A stretch of DNA of 64,000 bases, from contig NZ_FNEN01000005.1 of the NCBI RefSeq assembly GCF_900100185.1, forward strand, positions 37,396-101,395, in the 5' to 3' direction. This document shows positions 52,496 to 61,101 of this stretch, piece after piece. The position numbers and the translations under genes are program-made. Source of the DNA: Natribacillus halophilus. Its GTDB lineage: Bacteria; Bacillota; Bacilli; Bacillales; Marinococcaceae. Numbering within the stretch: the stretch's first letter is position 1; each line of letters begins with the position of its first letter. Below the pieces are notes generated by a model. That model saw only the letters and a list, made by a program, of their open reading frames with translations. It did not search any database and had not been told where the DNA came from.

Positions 52496-53149
52496 ATGGA
52501 GAGAAAAGAAAGCAAGATAAATAAAACAAAATACGCCTATGAAGTTATCCGAACGCGTATTTTAGATGGCACTTACACCCAAGGACAACGCATCGTTATT
52601 GACCAAATAGCTAAGGAGGTTGGATCCAGCCACATCCCTGTCCGTGAGGCCTTGCGACAACTTGAAGCAGACCAATTGATTAAATATGAACAAAACGTTG
52701 GTGCTGTTGTCCGCTCAATTAATGACAATGTTTACAAAGAATCACTTGAATTACTCGCCATTCTCGAGGGTTACGCAACCGCGAAAAGTACACCCTATAT
52801 AAATCAGGATGATCTTCAGGAACTCACTTCCATCAATGAACAATTAAGAGAAGTTGTTCAAAACTATGAACTCCAGCGTTTTGGAGAGCTCAATCAAACG
52901 TTTCACATGGCGATTTACAAACACTGTCCAAATCAACTGCTCATTCAAGATATTATTAAGGTTTGGGAACGTTTGGATAGTGTTCGCAATGGAGGGATAT
53001 CCTTTTACCCTTCCAGAGCTCCCCAATCGATAACCGAACATGAAACATTATTGAGTATGATAGCTGAAAACAAACCACCATATGAAATAGAGGCTTTTGC
53101 CCGAGATCATAAACTGAATACATTACATGCCTTTAAAAACAAATCGTGA
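52496..53149 (+). CDS. GntR-family (FadR-like) transcriptional regulator
   Basis: A 217-residue protein with a GntR winged helix (AYEVIRTRILDGTYTQGQ, then SSHIPVREALRQLEADQL) and an FCD-type all-helical ligand domain with metal-ligand-like residues (ELNQTFHMAIYKHC). Regulators of this type bind palindromic AT-rich sites and respond to carboxylic acids. It is followed by hpaG1-hpaG2-hpaF and probably controls the whole hpa route. It has no strong ribosome site. Initiation may be weak or depend on a very short leader. Confidence 0.9.
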   Translation: MERKESKINKTKYAYEVIRTRILDGTYTQGQRIVIDQIAKEVGSSHIPVREALRQLEADQLIKYEQNVGAVVRSINDNVYKESLELLAILEGYATAKSTPYINQDDLQELTSINEQLREVVQNYELQRFGELNQTFHMAIYKHCPNQLLIQDIIKVWERLDSVRNGGISFYPSRAPQSITEHETLLSMIAENKPPYEIEAFARDHKLNTLHAFKNKS

Positions 53150-53170
53150 TTAAGAGAGGTGCTTTCACCC

Positions 53171-53920
53171 ATGAATGCAAAAGCTTTTATCCAGGGATCG
53201 CCCCTGAGCAAGGATTTGGATGTACAAACAACAGAGTTACCTGATGACAACGGAGAAAACGAATGGGATGTCCCAGTTTCTGGAACCATTTATGGAGTCG
53301 CTCTAAATTATAAAGAGAGTTTGCAAGCGTACGAATCAGATTTTCATGAAAAACCATACAATCAACCACCTCAGGCACCCGTCTTGTATATTAAACCAAA
53401 AAATACATGGACGCCACACCGCTCAACCGTTTATCTGCCTGAGGACATCAATGAATTGCAGACCGGTCCATCTCTTGGCATTGTTTTCAAACAAACAGCT
53501 ACACAGGCGAGCCCTGATCGATCACTCGACAATGTAGCTGGATTTACTATTGTCAACGACCTGCACGTCCCTCACGGGAATCTACATCGCCCGGCATTAA
53601 AACATCAAGCTCGCGACCAATTTTGCCCAATCGGTCCATGGATTATAAAGCCATCCGATGTGATGGATCCTGACCGATTACAGATCAAAACATATATTAA
53701 TAGAGAACTTGCGCATGAAGCTAATACATCTTCACTCGTTCGCGATGTTCGCCGACTGATCAGCGACGTCACTTCCTTTATGTCAATGACGAAAGGCGAT
53801 GTTTTACTGACCGGCGTACCGTACGAAACACCGAGTGTCAAAAGTGGCGATAAGGTTCAAGTGAAGATTGAAAATGTTGGAATGCTGGAAAACAGCATTT
53901 TGTCAGGAGGGGATCAGTGA
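53171..53920 (+). CDS. hpaG1: fumarylacetoacetate hydrolase-family protein HpaG1 (N-terminal half of HpaG)
   Basis: This 250-residue protein corresponds to the first half of the bifunctional E. coli HpaG (HpcE). Supporting stretches are SGTIYGVALNYKES, VLYIKPKNTWTPHRS, NDLHVPHGNLHRPALKHQ and GDVLLTGVPYETPSV. The E-x-E metal-site pair seen in its partner is replaced here (LQTGPSLGIVF), as expected if this half plays a supporting or altered role. With HpaG2 it should decarboxylate 5-oxopent-3-ene-1,2,5-tricarboxylate. The start follows AGAGGTG by about 9 nt. Confidence 0.88.
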   Translation: MNAKAFIQGSPLSKDLDVQTTELPDDNGENEWDVPVSGTIYGVALNYKESLQAYESDFHEKPYNQPPQAPVLYIKPKNTWTPHRSTVYLPEDINELQTGPSLGIVFKQTATQASPDRSLDNVAGFTIVNDLHVPHGNLHRPALKHQARDQFCPIGPWIIKPSDVMDPDRLQIKTYINRELAHEANTSSLVRDVRRLISDVTSFMSMTKGDVLLTGVPYETPSVKSGDKVQVKIENVGMLENSILSGGDQ

Positions 53921-54693
53921 TGAAAAAAGGCCGAATTGCAGTCAGTGGAAATATTCATGATGTCATTCAAACGGAAAACGGCGTCCAACTATTAGACGGG
54001 CGGACATATAAAGAACAAGAGGTGACGTGGCTGCCTCCCGTCACCCCGCAAACGACATTTGCTTTGGGATTAAATTATGCCGATCACGCGAGCGAACTCT
54101 CTTTTGAACCACCAAAAGAACCCCTCGTTTTTTTGAAAGGTCCAAATACTTTTATCGGCCATAATGCTGAATCGATACGACCGGAAGAAGCAACCCATAT
54201 GCATTATGAATGCGAGCTTGCTGTTGTCATCGGTAAACAAGGGAAAAACATTAAACAAGCCGATGCTTATGACTATGTCGAGGGCTACACAGTTGCCAAT
54301 GACTATGCGATTCGTGATTATTTGGAAAATTATTACCGCCCGAATCTAAGAGTGAAAAATCGGGATACGTGTACGCCAATCGGTCCTTGGCTCACAAGTG
54401 TAGAGGATGTCTCTGAACCTATGAATCTCGCTTTGCGTACGAAAGTCAACGGTGTCACGACTCAAGAAGGCACGACAAAAGATATGGTGTTCTCCATACC
54501 CTTTCTTATTGAATATTTAAGTGGTTTTATGACGCTTCAACCCGGGGATATCATCCTCACAGGAACACCGAAGGGCGTTACTAAAGTCGAAGCGGGTGAT
54601 GTCGTGGAAACGGAAATCGAAGGGCTGGGAAGCCTCAAGAACACGATCATTCCCAAGCTGAAGGAGGAGGACAATGCCTCACTTAATCGTTGA
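53920..54693 (+). CDS. hpaG2: fumarylacetoacetate hydrolase-family protein HpaG2 (decarboxylase/isomerase half)
   Basis: A 257-residue FAH-fold enzyme with TFALGLNYADHASEL, a metal site in HMHYECELAVVIGKQG, NDYAIRDYLENYYRPNLR and GDIILTGTPKGVTKV. It is the second half of HpaG, responsible for decarboxylation and isomerisation to the heptadienedioate. The ATG shares one base with the hpaG1 stop, after AGGAGGGG. The hpaF start lies inside its 3' end. Confidence 0.9.
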   Translation: MKKGRIAVSGNIHDVIQTENGVQLLDGRTYKEQEVTWLPPVTPQTTFALGLNYADHASELSFEPPKEPLVFLKGPNTFIGHNAESIRPEEATHMHYECELAVVIGKQGKNIKQADAYDYVEGYTVANDYAIRDYLENYYRPNLRVKNRDTCTPIGPWLTSVEDVSEPMNLALRTKVNGVTTQEGTTKDMVFSIPFLIEYLSGFMTLQPGDIILTGTPKGVTKVEAGDVVETEIEGLGSLKNTIIPKLKEEDNASLNR

Positions 54694-55057
54694 GTATACA
54701 GATAACTTAGAGGATCGCATTGCCATTCAGAACTTATTGGAACGTTTAAATGAAACATTACGTGAAAAAGACCATATTTTCCCTACGGGTGGCATTCGCG
54801 TTCGTGCGATCAAACTTGAAAACTATGTAATCGCCGACGGTACAGAAGAGGATGCTTTTGTTCACGCCACTTTAAAAATCGGTCCAGGCCGTTCCACTGA
54901 GGAAAAAGAAGAGGTGGGGAAAGCCTTATTTGAAGTCCTAACAGAAGATTTCGCAGACATCCATTCATCGAGCTACCTAGCGCTATCATTAAACATTGAA
55001 GAATTTCCGAACGAGGGAAGTTATAAGCAGAATAATTTGCATAAGAGGTTTAAATGA
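54674..55057 (+). CDS. hpaF: 5-carboxymethyl-2-hydroxymuconate delta-isomerase HpaF
   Basis: A 127-residue protein of the tautomerase superfamily with the catalytic N-terminal proline (MPHLIVEYTDNL) and ADGTEEDAFVHATLKIGPGR, typical of CHM isomerase. It acts between HpaE and HpaG. It overlaps hpaG2 by 20 bp and has an AAGGAGGAGG site. Confidence 0.92.
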   Translation: MPHLIVEYTDNLEDRIAIQNLLERLNETLREKDHIFPTGGIRVRAIKLENYVIADGTEEDAFVHATLKIGPGRSTEEKEEVGKALFEVLTEDFADIHSSSYLALSLNIEEFPNEGSYKQNNLHKRFK

Positions 55058-55070
55058 ATCTATCATAAAA

Positions 55071-55574
55071 TCAGTAGAGTCCCTCCCCAGGTGCTTCAGA
55101 TAACTTCAGCACAATCCCCGGGACTCTTACCTTCTCCCCATCCGGCAATTCGACCGTTTGAAGCATTTCCCGATCCTGATATTGTTCATCCTTAGCGATA
55201 TCTTCTATACTATAGATCGGCCCTACCGGCACCCTTGCTTCATCAAGTATTTGTTGCACTTCTTTCTGTGTACGTTGTTGTGCCCAATCCTCAATAACCT
55301 TATCCAGATATTCTACATTATCCGCCCTACCCTGGTTGGTCACATACGCAGGATCTTCAGCAAGGTCAGAGCGGCCTTTGGCATTTGCTTCCGCACTATA
55401 AGGGATCATAATACAGGAAAAGTGGTCAGCGCGATTACCGTTGTAGACCCCATCCAGCGCATGAAAGACTATTAGGTTCCCGATATATCTAAAAAAGTGA
55501 TCAAAGCCGGAAAAGAAGCCTCCGAACGACTGGGATATGATGAAAGATATTTCAGGCGAATTTAGCTCGGTCAC
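55071..55574 (-). pseudogene. C-terminal remnant of a CaiB/BaiF-type CoA-transferase
   Basis: About 100 residues match family III CoA-transferases (GRSDLAEDPAYVTNQGRADN, LDEARVPVGPIYSIEDIAKD, VRVPGIVLKLSEAPGE). The N-terminal two thirds are missing and the normal C-terminal tail is replaced by a stop. It marks the right border of the aromatic island. Confidence 0.8.
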
Positions 55575-55642
55575 CCCCGGTCTGGAGTGTGAGTGTTTGA
55601 TATTTTGATAATGGCTGATAAATAGTCACTGACTAAATTATT

Positions 55643-55664
55643 GTAAGGAACATTCGTTCCTTAC
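55643..55664. terminator. hairpin at the end of the siroheme operon
   Basis: A perfect 9-bp stem (GTAAGGAAC and GTTCCTTAC) with a 4-nt loop directly follows the stop codon of the precorrin-2 dehydrogenase gene. The following minus-strand tract AATAATTTAG is only moderately T-rich. Confidence 0.6.
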
Positions 55665-56021
55665 TCAATATAAACTTTTTATCTCCCAAAAATTCCCCTC
55701 CCCGGCATCGTCAGCAAAATACACTAACTGCCGCGGCGCTTTATTTTTCTTTATCGCTTCATGTAGCTCAGGTTGATTCGTACATAAAAATAACTTGTCA
55801 CTCAAAAATACTTCCGATGCCACCGCCGATCGGCAATCCCATCTGAACCGGCCTGCCCGTTCCAAACCCAGCAGCTCTTCATTAAGCGTAGGCGCGATCA
55901 CGGCAACTTCCGCCGCTTCCGCTTCCAATAATAATTTCACCCGTCGGCAAGCGACATCGCCCCCGCCGACGACGGCACAACTCATTTCGCTCATCTCAAT
56001 CATAAAAGGGAGAGCGCTCAT
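55665..56021 (-). CDS. precorrin-2 dehydrogenase-like protein (YlnF/SirC-like), C-terminally short
   Basis: The Rossmann part is clear (SCAVVGGGDVACRRVKLLLE, then FLCTNQPELHEAI). The family oxidises precorrin-2 to sirohydrochlorin with NAD. At 118 residues it is clearly shorter than the usual 150-200: after VYFADDAGEGNF the dimerisation region is missing and a stop follows within a few codons. It may be a truncated, inactive gene. Its start overlaps the stop of the chelatase gene by 4 bp. Confidence 0.8.
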   Translation of the reverse strand: MSALPFMIEMSEMSCAVVGGGDVACRRVKLLLEAEAAEVAVIAPTLNEELLGLERAGRFRWDCRSAVASEVFLSDKLFLCTNQPELHEAIKKNKAPRQLVYFADDAGEGNFWEIKSLY

Positions 56022-57082
56022 GTATACACACGCCCTTCCTCATTCAAGGCTTCTTCTGTTCGTCTCGCCAAAACATCGCTCAACCCATCGTCGGAACCGA
56101 GAAAATCACAAAGCGTATAGCGAGTGTTTGCCTTCCCTTCACGTTCACGAAGCATTTCATCCAACTCTTCCATCAACACCCCGGTAAATAATAAATACGG
56201 CAACACATATACCTGCGGCGCTTCCAGTTTTTCCACTTTCGCGAGCCCCTGCTCGACCGTCGGCGTCGTAGCGGCCAAAAAACACGTTTCCACGTTATTG
56301 CAGGCGACTCTTTCATAAATCAGGCGCGCGATTTTTGCGACGTCGCTTGGCTGCTTTCCATCACTCGAACCTCTGCCGACCACTAACACCGTGCAGTCTT
56401 CACGCTCCCGATCATCTCCCAATGCCGGCAACCCGGCGTGCAGCAAACGGCTAACAGCCACGTCGATCACATCATCTTCGATACCGAAGGGTCTGCCGCA
56501 GGATATCTTTACGTGTGGATACGTTTCTTTTGCCCGTTCCAACTCACGGGGAATATCTACATTTGCGTGGGAGGCGCTCAACAGCAATACCGGGACGACG
56601 GCGATCTTCGTCGCACCCTGTTCTATGCAAGCTTTTATTCCTTCCGTAATCGTCGGTGAAACCAATTCAATGTAGGCGATCTCTTGAATCATTTCTGTTT
56701 CATAATTGTTTTTGACATAATCGATAAACGTTTCAAATTGCTCGTTGCCTTCCTTTACTCGGCTTCCGTGTCCAACGTATAAAATCGCCTGCAAAGTTCT
56801 CGATAGTGTGTGCGGAAATTTTTCAATTATTAAAGTGAGCATTTCAGCCATCGTACCGCTAAAAGGGGTGGCTTCCCATTCTCCGCGATGATTGCATATA
56901 CTCAGTTCATACGTCTGGAGATTAAAACGAGTCAGTCTCGCACGATTGACCTTTACCATATCTTCCTCAGAATAGATAACGAGATGAGATCCATGCGTTC
57001 GAACGTTAAGATGAGTAAAGCCATGCTCATGAAGCGTATCTTCAAGCATTGTTTTGGAAGCATTCATGATTCGTTGGACCAT
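56018..57082 (-). CDS. sirohydrochlorin chelatase (CbiX/SirB family) with N-terminal extra domain
   Basis: The protein holds two CbiX-type halves. The first has ILYVGHGSRVKEGNEQF and SASHANVDIPREL with the metal-binding histidines. The second has VLVVGRGSSDGKQPSD and YVLPYLLFTGVLMEEL without the first His. An extra region of about 95 residues (MVQRIMNASKTMLEDTL to PHTLS) precedes them and I do not recognise it. The enzyme inserts ferrous iron (or cobalt) into sirohydrochlorin to make siroheme. I chose the ATG 9 nt after AGGAGG. The frame extends seven codons further into hemD. Confidence 0.85.
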   Translation of the reverse strand: MVQRIMNASKTMLEDTLHEHGFTHLNVRTHGSHLVIYSEEDMVKVNRARLTRFNLQTYELSICNHRGEWEATPFSGTMAEMLTLIIEKFPHTLSRTLQAILYVGHGSRVKEGNEQFETFIDYVKNNYETEMIQEIAYIELVSPTITEGIKACIEQGATKIAVVPVLLLSASHANVDIPRELERAKETYPHVKISCGRPFGIEDDVIDVAVSRLLHAGLPALGDDREREDCTVLVVGRGSSDGKQPSDVAKIARLIYERVACNNVETCFLAATTPTVEQGLAKVEKLEAPQVYVLPYLLFTGVLMEELDEMLREREGKANTRYTLCDFLGSDDGLSDVLARRTEEALNEEGRVYT

Positions 57083-57083
57083 T

Positions 57084-57899
57084 TTAATTAACCTCCTCTC
57101 CACTCACATACCGCCCAAGTTCCACCATCATCGCGCCCATGCGTTCGGTTGTTGGTACTACTACCCGCGATACACTCTCTTCCTCGAGTGCTTCGGCGGT
57201 CACCTTGCCTACAGCAGTGGCAATCGTCTTGTCTGCAAAAACCCTCAGCAACTGCCGGTGCCTATCCACTTCATTGGCACGATTAAACAGTGATCTGACT
57301 TGCAAACCGGTGGTGAAACAGACAGCGTCGTATTTTTCCGCAAGCAGTTCCTCTATAAAAAGATCCACCGCCGCATCATCTGGCGCCTCATGCACATAAG
57401 GTAGCCACGTTGTGAGTGTCGCGCCTTGTTCTTCTAGGTATTCCTCCAACACCGGCGAAGAGACCCCGTATTGCTGAATAATCACATGTTCACCGGAAAA
57501 ATTGACGGTTTTTAATTTCTCCTTCAACCCCGCGGTTGTGCCATCATCTGAACGTATATCCACGTTAATGCCTAATTTTTTCAAAGCCGCGACCGTCTTG
57601 TATCCACGGGCAGCGACGTGTGCCGATTGCATTTTTTCCAAAAACCGCTCTTTCATCCCCGCCTCGTCGGCATATGCCATAAGGGTGGTAACCCCGATGC
57701 CTGTGGTAAAAATAAACCAATCAACACGGCCCGCCAGCCCTTCCTGCATTAAGCGCGTAACCGCTTCTTGATCTTGCTTGACGGTTCCTTGCATCGACCG
57801 CACTTCGCTCGTCGCCCCTTGTTTACGTAAAAGCGTCTGCATATCATCCGTTTTTCGCGAAGCCGTTAGCGCCACATATTTGCCCTCTAGATGGTTCAT
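57084..57899 (-). CDS. hemD: uroporphyrinogen-III synthase HemD-like
   Basis: A two-domain HemD fold of about 271 residues is supported by VALTASRKTDDMQTLL, WFIFTTGIGVTTLMAYAD, DAVCFTTGLQVRSLFNRA and VVVPTTERMGAMMVEL. It closes the linear tetrapyrrole to uroporphyrinogen III. As first gene of a siroheme set without the methyltransferase (SumT) nearby, it may be a pathway-specific second copy besides that of a hem operon. I chose the ATG (MNHLEGKY) after GGGAGGG. Confidence 0.85.
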   Translation of the reverse strand: MNHLEGKYVALTASRKTDDMQTLLRKQGATSEVRSMQGTVKQDQEAVTRLMQEGLAGRVDWFIFTTGIGVTTLMAYADEAGMKERFLEKMQSAHVAARGYKTVAALKKLGINVDIRSDDGTTAGLKEKLKTVNFSGEHVIIQQYGVSSPVLEEYLEEQGATLTTWLPYVHEAPDDAAVDLFIEELLAEKYDAVCFTTGLQVRSLFNRANEVDRHRQLLRVFADKTIATAVGKVTAEALEEESVSRVVVPTTERMGAMMVELGRYVSGEEVN

Positions 57900-57938
57900 T
57901 CTCCAACTCCCTCCCTGTAACACATCCTAACTTAAAAG

Positions 57939-57969
57939 GCCATATAACGCCAAAGCAGCGTTATATGAC
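57939..57969 (-). terminator. terminator after the Gln-rich protein gene
   Basis: GTCATATAACGC pairs with GCGTTATATGGC (one G-T) around TGCTTTG, followed on the minus strand by CTTTTAAG. Confidence 0.75.
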
Positions 57970-57981
57970 CCAATGGGAAGG

Positions 57982-58506
57982 TTATTGAAAACTTTGGCTT
58001 CCCTGCGACCCTTGCGCGGACTGTCCCTGCGAGCTTTGTTGTTGCCCTTGCGCTGATTGTGAACCTTGTTGCTGGCCTTGCTGGCCGCCCATTTGACCCA
58101 TCTGGCCTTGTTGGCTTTGTTGCTGTTGTTTTGACTGCTGGTTGATTTGGTCAAGTTGTTGCTCGGCTTGTTTCAAGGCTTGATTCACCTGGCTTAAAGC
58201 CTGATTGGATTGCACGGTCTGCAAACCCTGGCTCAAAATATCAACGGCTTGTTGCATCGACTGCTGAAGTTGCTGATCGGCTTGTTGGCTCTGTTGCGTC
58301 GTTTGGTCGCTGAATTGTTGCAGTTGTTGAACCAACGAATCCAACTGCTGGTTGGAACCCTGCTGGCCAGATGACTGTTGACTTTGTCCGGACGATTGTT
58401 GATTATTTTGCTGCTGCATTTGTTGCAATTGCTCTTTCAGTCCACTGACCTCTTCAGCCACTGCGTGGTCGTTGGCTTCAACTTCAGGACGAATAACTTC
58501 GCTCAT
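57982..58506 (-). CDS. glutamine-rich low-complexity protein
   Basis: The 174-residue protein has 66 glutamines (38%). A charged N-terminus (MSEVIRPEVEANDHAVAEEV) leads into coiled-coil-like Q/L stretches (about 20-130) and a Q/S/G tail. There is no signal peptide or membrane segment. It has its own GGAGG site and terminator, so it is a real transcription unit. I do not recognise a family. Such composition suits an adhesive, coat-associated or desiccation-related protein, but nothing in the context proves any of these. Confidence 0.7.
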   Translation of the reverse strand: MSEVIRPEVEANDHAVAEEVSGLKEQLQQMQQQNNQQSSGQSQQSSGQQGSNQQLDSLVQQLQQFSDQTTQQSQQADQQLQQSMQQAVDILSQGLQTVQSNQALSQVNQALKQAEQQLDQINQQSKQQQQSQQGQMGQMGGQQGQQQGSQSAQGQQQSSQGQSAQGSQGSQSFQ

Positions 58507-58726
58507 AGGAACGCCTCCAGCTGTTTTTATTTAAAAAGATCACATGACATGATCCTTACCTTCATTAATTTTGGCCGGAGTCACTTTATTTATACGATCC
58601 AGTACTTCCCTTTATATTTGCAGTTATTTTTATGAAAAATAATACAGGAACACTTGTTTTCATTTCTGCTTTATGGTATTCTGCCTATAAGGATGTTCAT
58701 ATTCAAACAAAGGATGTGGTAAAATA

Positions 58727-59674
58727 ATGACAAATGCGATGCCAGTACTCGTCCGGGAAGAACCCGCCCGGCATTTGGACCATGACGGCCTTTGGAAAAA
58801 AGTGATCACCGATCTGTTCGAACCATTCATGCTATTTTTTGCTCCCGATCTTTACGAACAAATGGATTGGAGCAAGCAACCTGACTCACTGGAACAGGAA
58901 CTTAAACGCACATTTCCGGTGAAAAAAGGGACGAAGTACACGGACAAACTCATGAAAGTGCATCTACAAGACGGTAAAGAACAGTGGATTCTTGTTCATG
59001 TTGAGGTCCAACGCGACAAAGAAGATGATTTTGCGGAACGAATGTTTCAATATTTCTACCGTATTTTCGACAAGTACAACCAAAAGATCTATGCCATTGC
59101 TCTCCTCACCGATGCTGACCGGTCGTTCCATCCCACATCCTACGACTACCATTTCCACGGAACGAATCTAACCTACGCCTACAACACCTATAAGATTTGG
59201 CGTGAGGATGAAGAAACGCTACTGCATTCAAACAACCCTTTTGCCCTCGTCGTATTAGCCGGTAAATACGCCCTAAAAAGTGAAAAAAACGCCGATGACC
59301 GCTATCAATTCAAACGCCGGCTGTTCGACTTGATCATCCGTCACAAGAACTACTCACGCGAGAATACTACTTCGTTGATATTGTTTGTCGATTTTTTGTT
59401 GGCTATGCCTGAGGAAATGGACCAAAAGCTACAAGGTGAGTTTAGCTCAAAAGTAGAAGAGGAGGTGAGCCTTATGCATGATACTTCGTTTCCCGACCCA
59501 CCGACGTTCAAACCTGTATTTGAAAAGCTGAGAAGGGAAGAAGAGGAAATAAAAAGACAAAATACAAAAGAAATTGCTGAAGTTATGCTAGAAAAAGGCT
59601 ATTCAGCTCAAGAAATTATTGAAATAACAAACATCACTGAAGATGAGTTGGAGGAAATCAAGAATCAGAATTAA
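58727..59674 (+). CDS. Rpn-family PD-(D/E)XK nuclease / recombination-promoting nuclease-like protein
   Basis: The 315-residue protein has a PD-(D/E)XK-type core (TKYTDKLMKVHLQDG with the Asp, then WILVHVEVQ with the E-x-Q) and FAERMFQYFYRIFDKY, typical of Rpn/transposase_31-like proteins. It ends with a charged helical tail (EIAEVMLEKGYSAQEIIEIT) common to the family. Rpn proteins cut DNA and promote RecA-independent recombination in E. coli. They usually occur as isolated, mobile-looking genes, as here. Its terminator follows directly. Confidence 0.85.
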   Translation: MTNAMPVLVREEPARHLDHDGLWKKVITDLFEPFMLFFAPDLYEQMDWSKQPDSLEQELKRTFPVKKGTKYTDKLMKVHLQDGKEQWILVHVEVQRDKEDDFAERMFQYFYRIFDKYNQKIYAIALLTDADRSFHPTSYDYHFHGTNLTYAYNTYKIWREDEETLLHSNNPFALVVLAGKYALKSEKNADDRYQFKRRLFDLIIRHKNYSRENTTSLILFVDFLLAMPEEMDQKLQGEFSSKVEEEVSLMHDTSFPDPPTFKPVFEKLRREEEEIKRQNTKEIAEVMLEKGYSAQEIIEITNITEDELEEIKNQN

Positions 59675-59685
59675 AAGAAGATAAA

Positions 59686-59712
59686 GCAGGCTTAACGTGA
59701 CAGCAAGCCTGC
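59686..59712 (+). terminator. terminator after the Rpn-like gene
   Basis: GCAGGCTT pairs with AAGCCTGC around an 11-nt loop, followed by TTGCTTCC, 12 bp beyond the stop codon. Confidence 0.65.
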
Positions 59713-59732
59713 TTGCTTCCATAGCCTAACCA

Positions 59733-60488
59733 TTAACGATCGCCAAAAAAATTACGGAAAGATTGCAGGCTCATATCACGGTTGAGAGCGGCGATCGATG
59801 TCGTGATCGGGATGCCTTTCGGGGCACGATTCCACACAATTTTGAGCATTCCCGCAATCCTGTAAACCACCTTCACCCATAATCCCCTGCAAACGCTCGC
59901 TTTTATGCATCTTCCCGGATGGATGCGCATTAAAAAGGCGAGGCTGAATGACGGGAGCGGGCCCCATAAAATTGGAATGGTCATTGACATTCGGACAGAC
60001 TTCCAGGCAGACCCCGCAAGTCATGCATTTGGAAAGTTCGTACGCCCATTGCCGTTTATTTTCAGCCATCGCGGACCGGGCCCAAGGTCATACGTTCCAT
60101 CGATGGGAATCCAGGCTTTTACTTTCTTCAGGGAATCGAACATTTGGCTGCGATCCACGATCAGGTCGCGGACGACCGGAAATGTTTTCATTGGCTCCAG
60201 ATGGATGGGATGTTCCAAGTCGTCGATAAGCGCCGCGCACGACTGCTGGGGCCAGCCATTAATGACCATCGAACATGCTCCGCACACTTCCTCCAGACGA
60301 TTCATGTCCCACACCATCGGCGACGTTTCCACGCCATCAACAGTGATCGGGTTTCGTCGAATTTCCATTAACGCGCTGATCACATTCATATTCGGACGAT
60401 ATGGAATAGCAAAGGTCTCTGTATAAAGCGAGGCCTCCGGATGATTCTGTCTTGTGACAATCAAACGAACATGTTGCTCTTCACTCAT
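59733..60488 (-). pseudogene. sdhB: succinate dehydrogenase iron-sulfur subunit, frameshifted twice
   Basis: The N-terminal [2Fe-2S] domain (VCGACSMVINGWPQQSCAAL) and the region up to GTYDLGPGPR read in one frame. A one-base loss near 60070 moves the rest (RQWAYELSKCMTCGVCLEVC) to a second frame. One extra C near 59822 (TGCCCCGAAAGG) moves the end (GIPITTSIAALNRDMSLQSF) to a third. All cluster motifs survive, so decay is recent or the breaks are sequence errors. No sdhC or sdhA is adjacent, so this is an orphan copy. The start follows GAGGGGG. Confidence 0.88.
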
Positions 60489-60661
60489 GCAAGTCCCCCT
60501 CATTATGCACTATACTCCATTCTTACATAACAAAATTCTCCTATGTGTGATAAAAATCACTTTTTTACCCTTAATGTTTTTTTATAATCGATTTAGTCTA
60601 CTGCTTTGGGATGGTGATCTTTGCCTACATCCTGAAATATATGGAAAAGGAGCTGAGACAA

Positions 60662-61081
60662 ATGACTTCAGGACCGGCGTTGCGGAAAGTTGACAGCCAC
60701 TCTTCCATCCATGAAGCCGCCTTGAATGAGGCTCGAGAAATCACTGATATACTCGAGGAATTACTCAAAAAGGAACAATACGAAAAGGCTTTGGAGACGG
60801 CTTATATCGGTGTTGAACATTGGGAAACGCGGACTTTACAGCATGCGGCCTCCGAAGAAGAGGGACTCTATAAAGAACTGGCCGAGGAGTCGGCGGAATT
60901 GAATGAAGCCGTCATTGGTTTAACGCGTGACCATGATCTCTTACGGCTGCTCGTCGAAGAGATTAAGGAGCTGCTCGGCACCGAAGGCATTAATGACCAA
61001 GTACTCCAACGGTTTCAGGCATTGATTCTCGTCGATGTCTTACACAATCAGGAAGAGGAGAAAATTTTGCCGGAGCATTAA
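60662..61081 (+). CDS. hemerythrin-like HHE-domain protein
   Basis: A 139-residue four-helix protein with His/Glu pairs in the order of hemerythrin-like proteins: EHWETRTLQHAASEEEG, RDHDLLRLLVEEIKE and VLHNQEEEKILPE. Such di-iron proteins bind oxygen or sense or repair nitrosative stress. The ATG (MTSGPALRK) lies 9 nt after AGGAG. A longer frame upstream has no ribosome site. The small gene 20 bp downstream is probably co-transcribed. The role here is unknown. Confidence 0.75.
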   Translation: MTSGPALRKVDSHSSIHEAALNEAREITDILEELLKKEQYEKALETAYIGVEHWETRTLQHAASEEEGLYKELAEESAELNEAVIGLTRDHDLLRLLVEEIKELLGTEGINDQVLQRFQALILVDVLHNQEEEKILPEH

Positions 61082-61101
61082 CCCGGCATTGGAGGTGCAA
61101 C

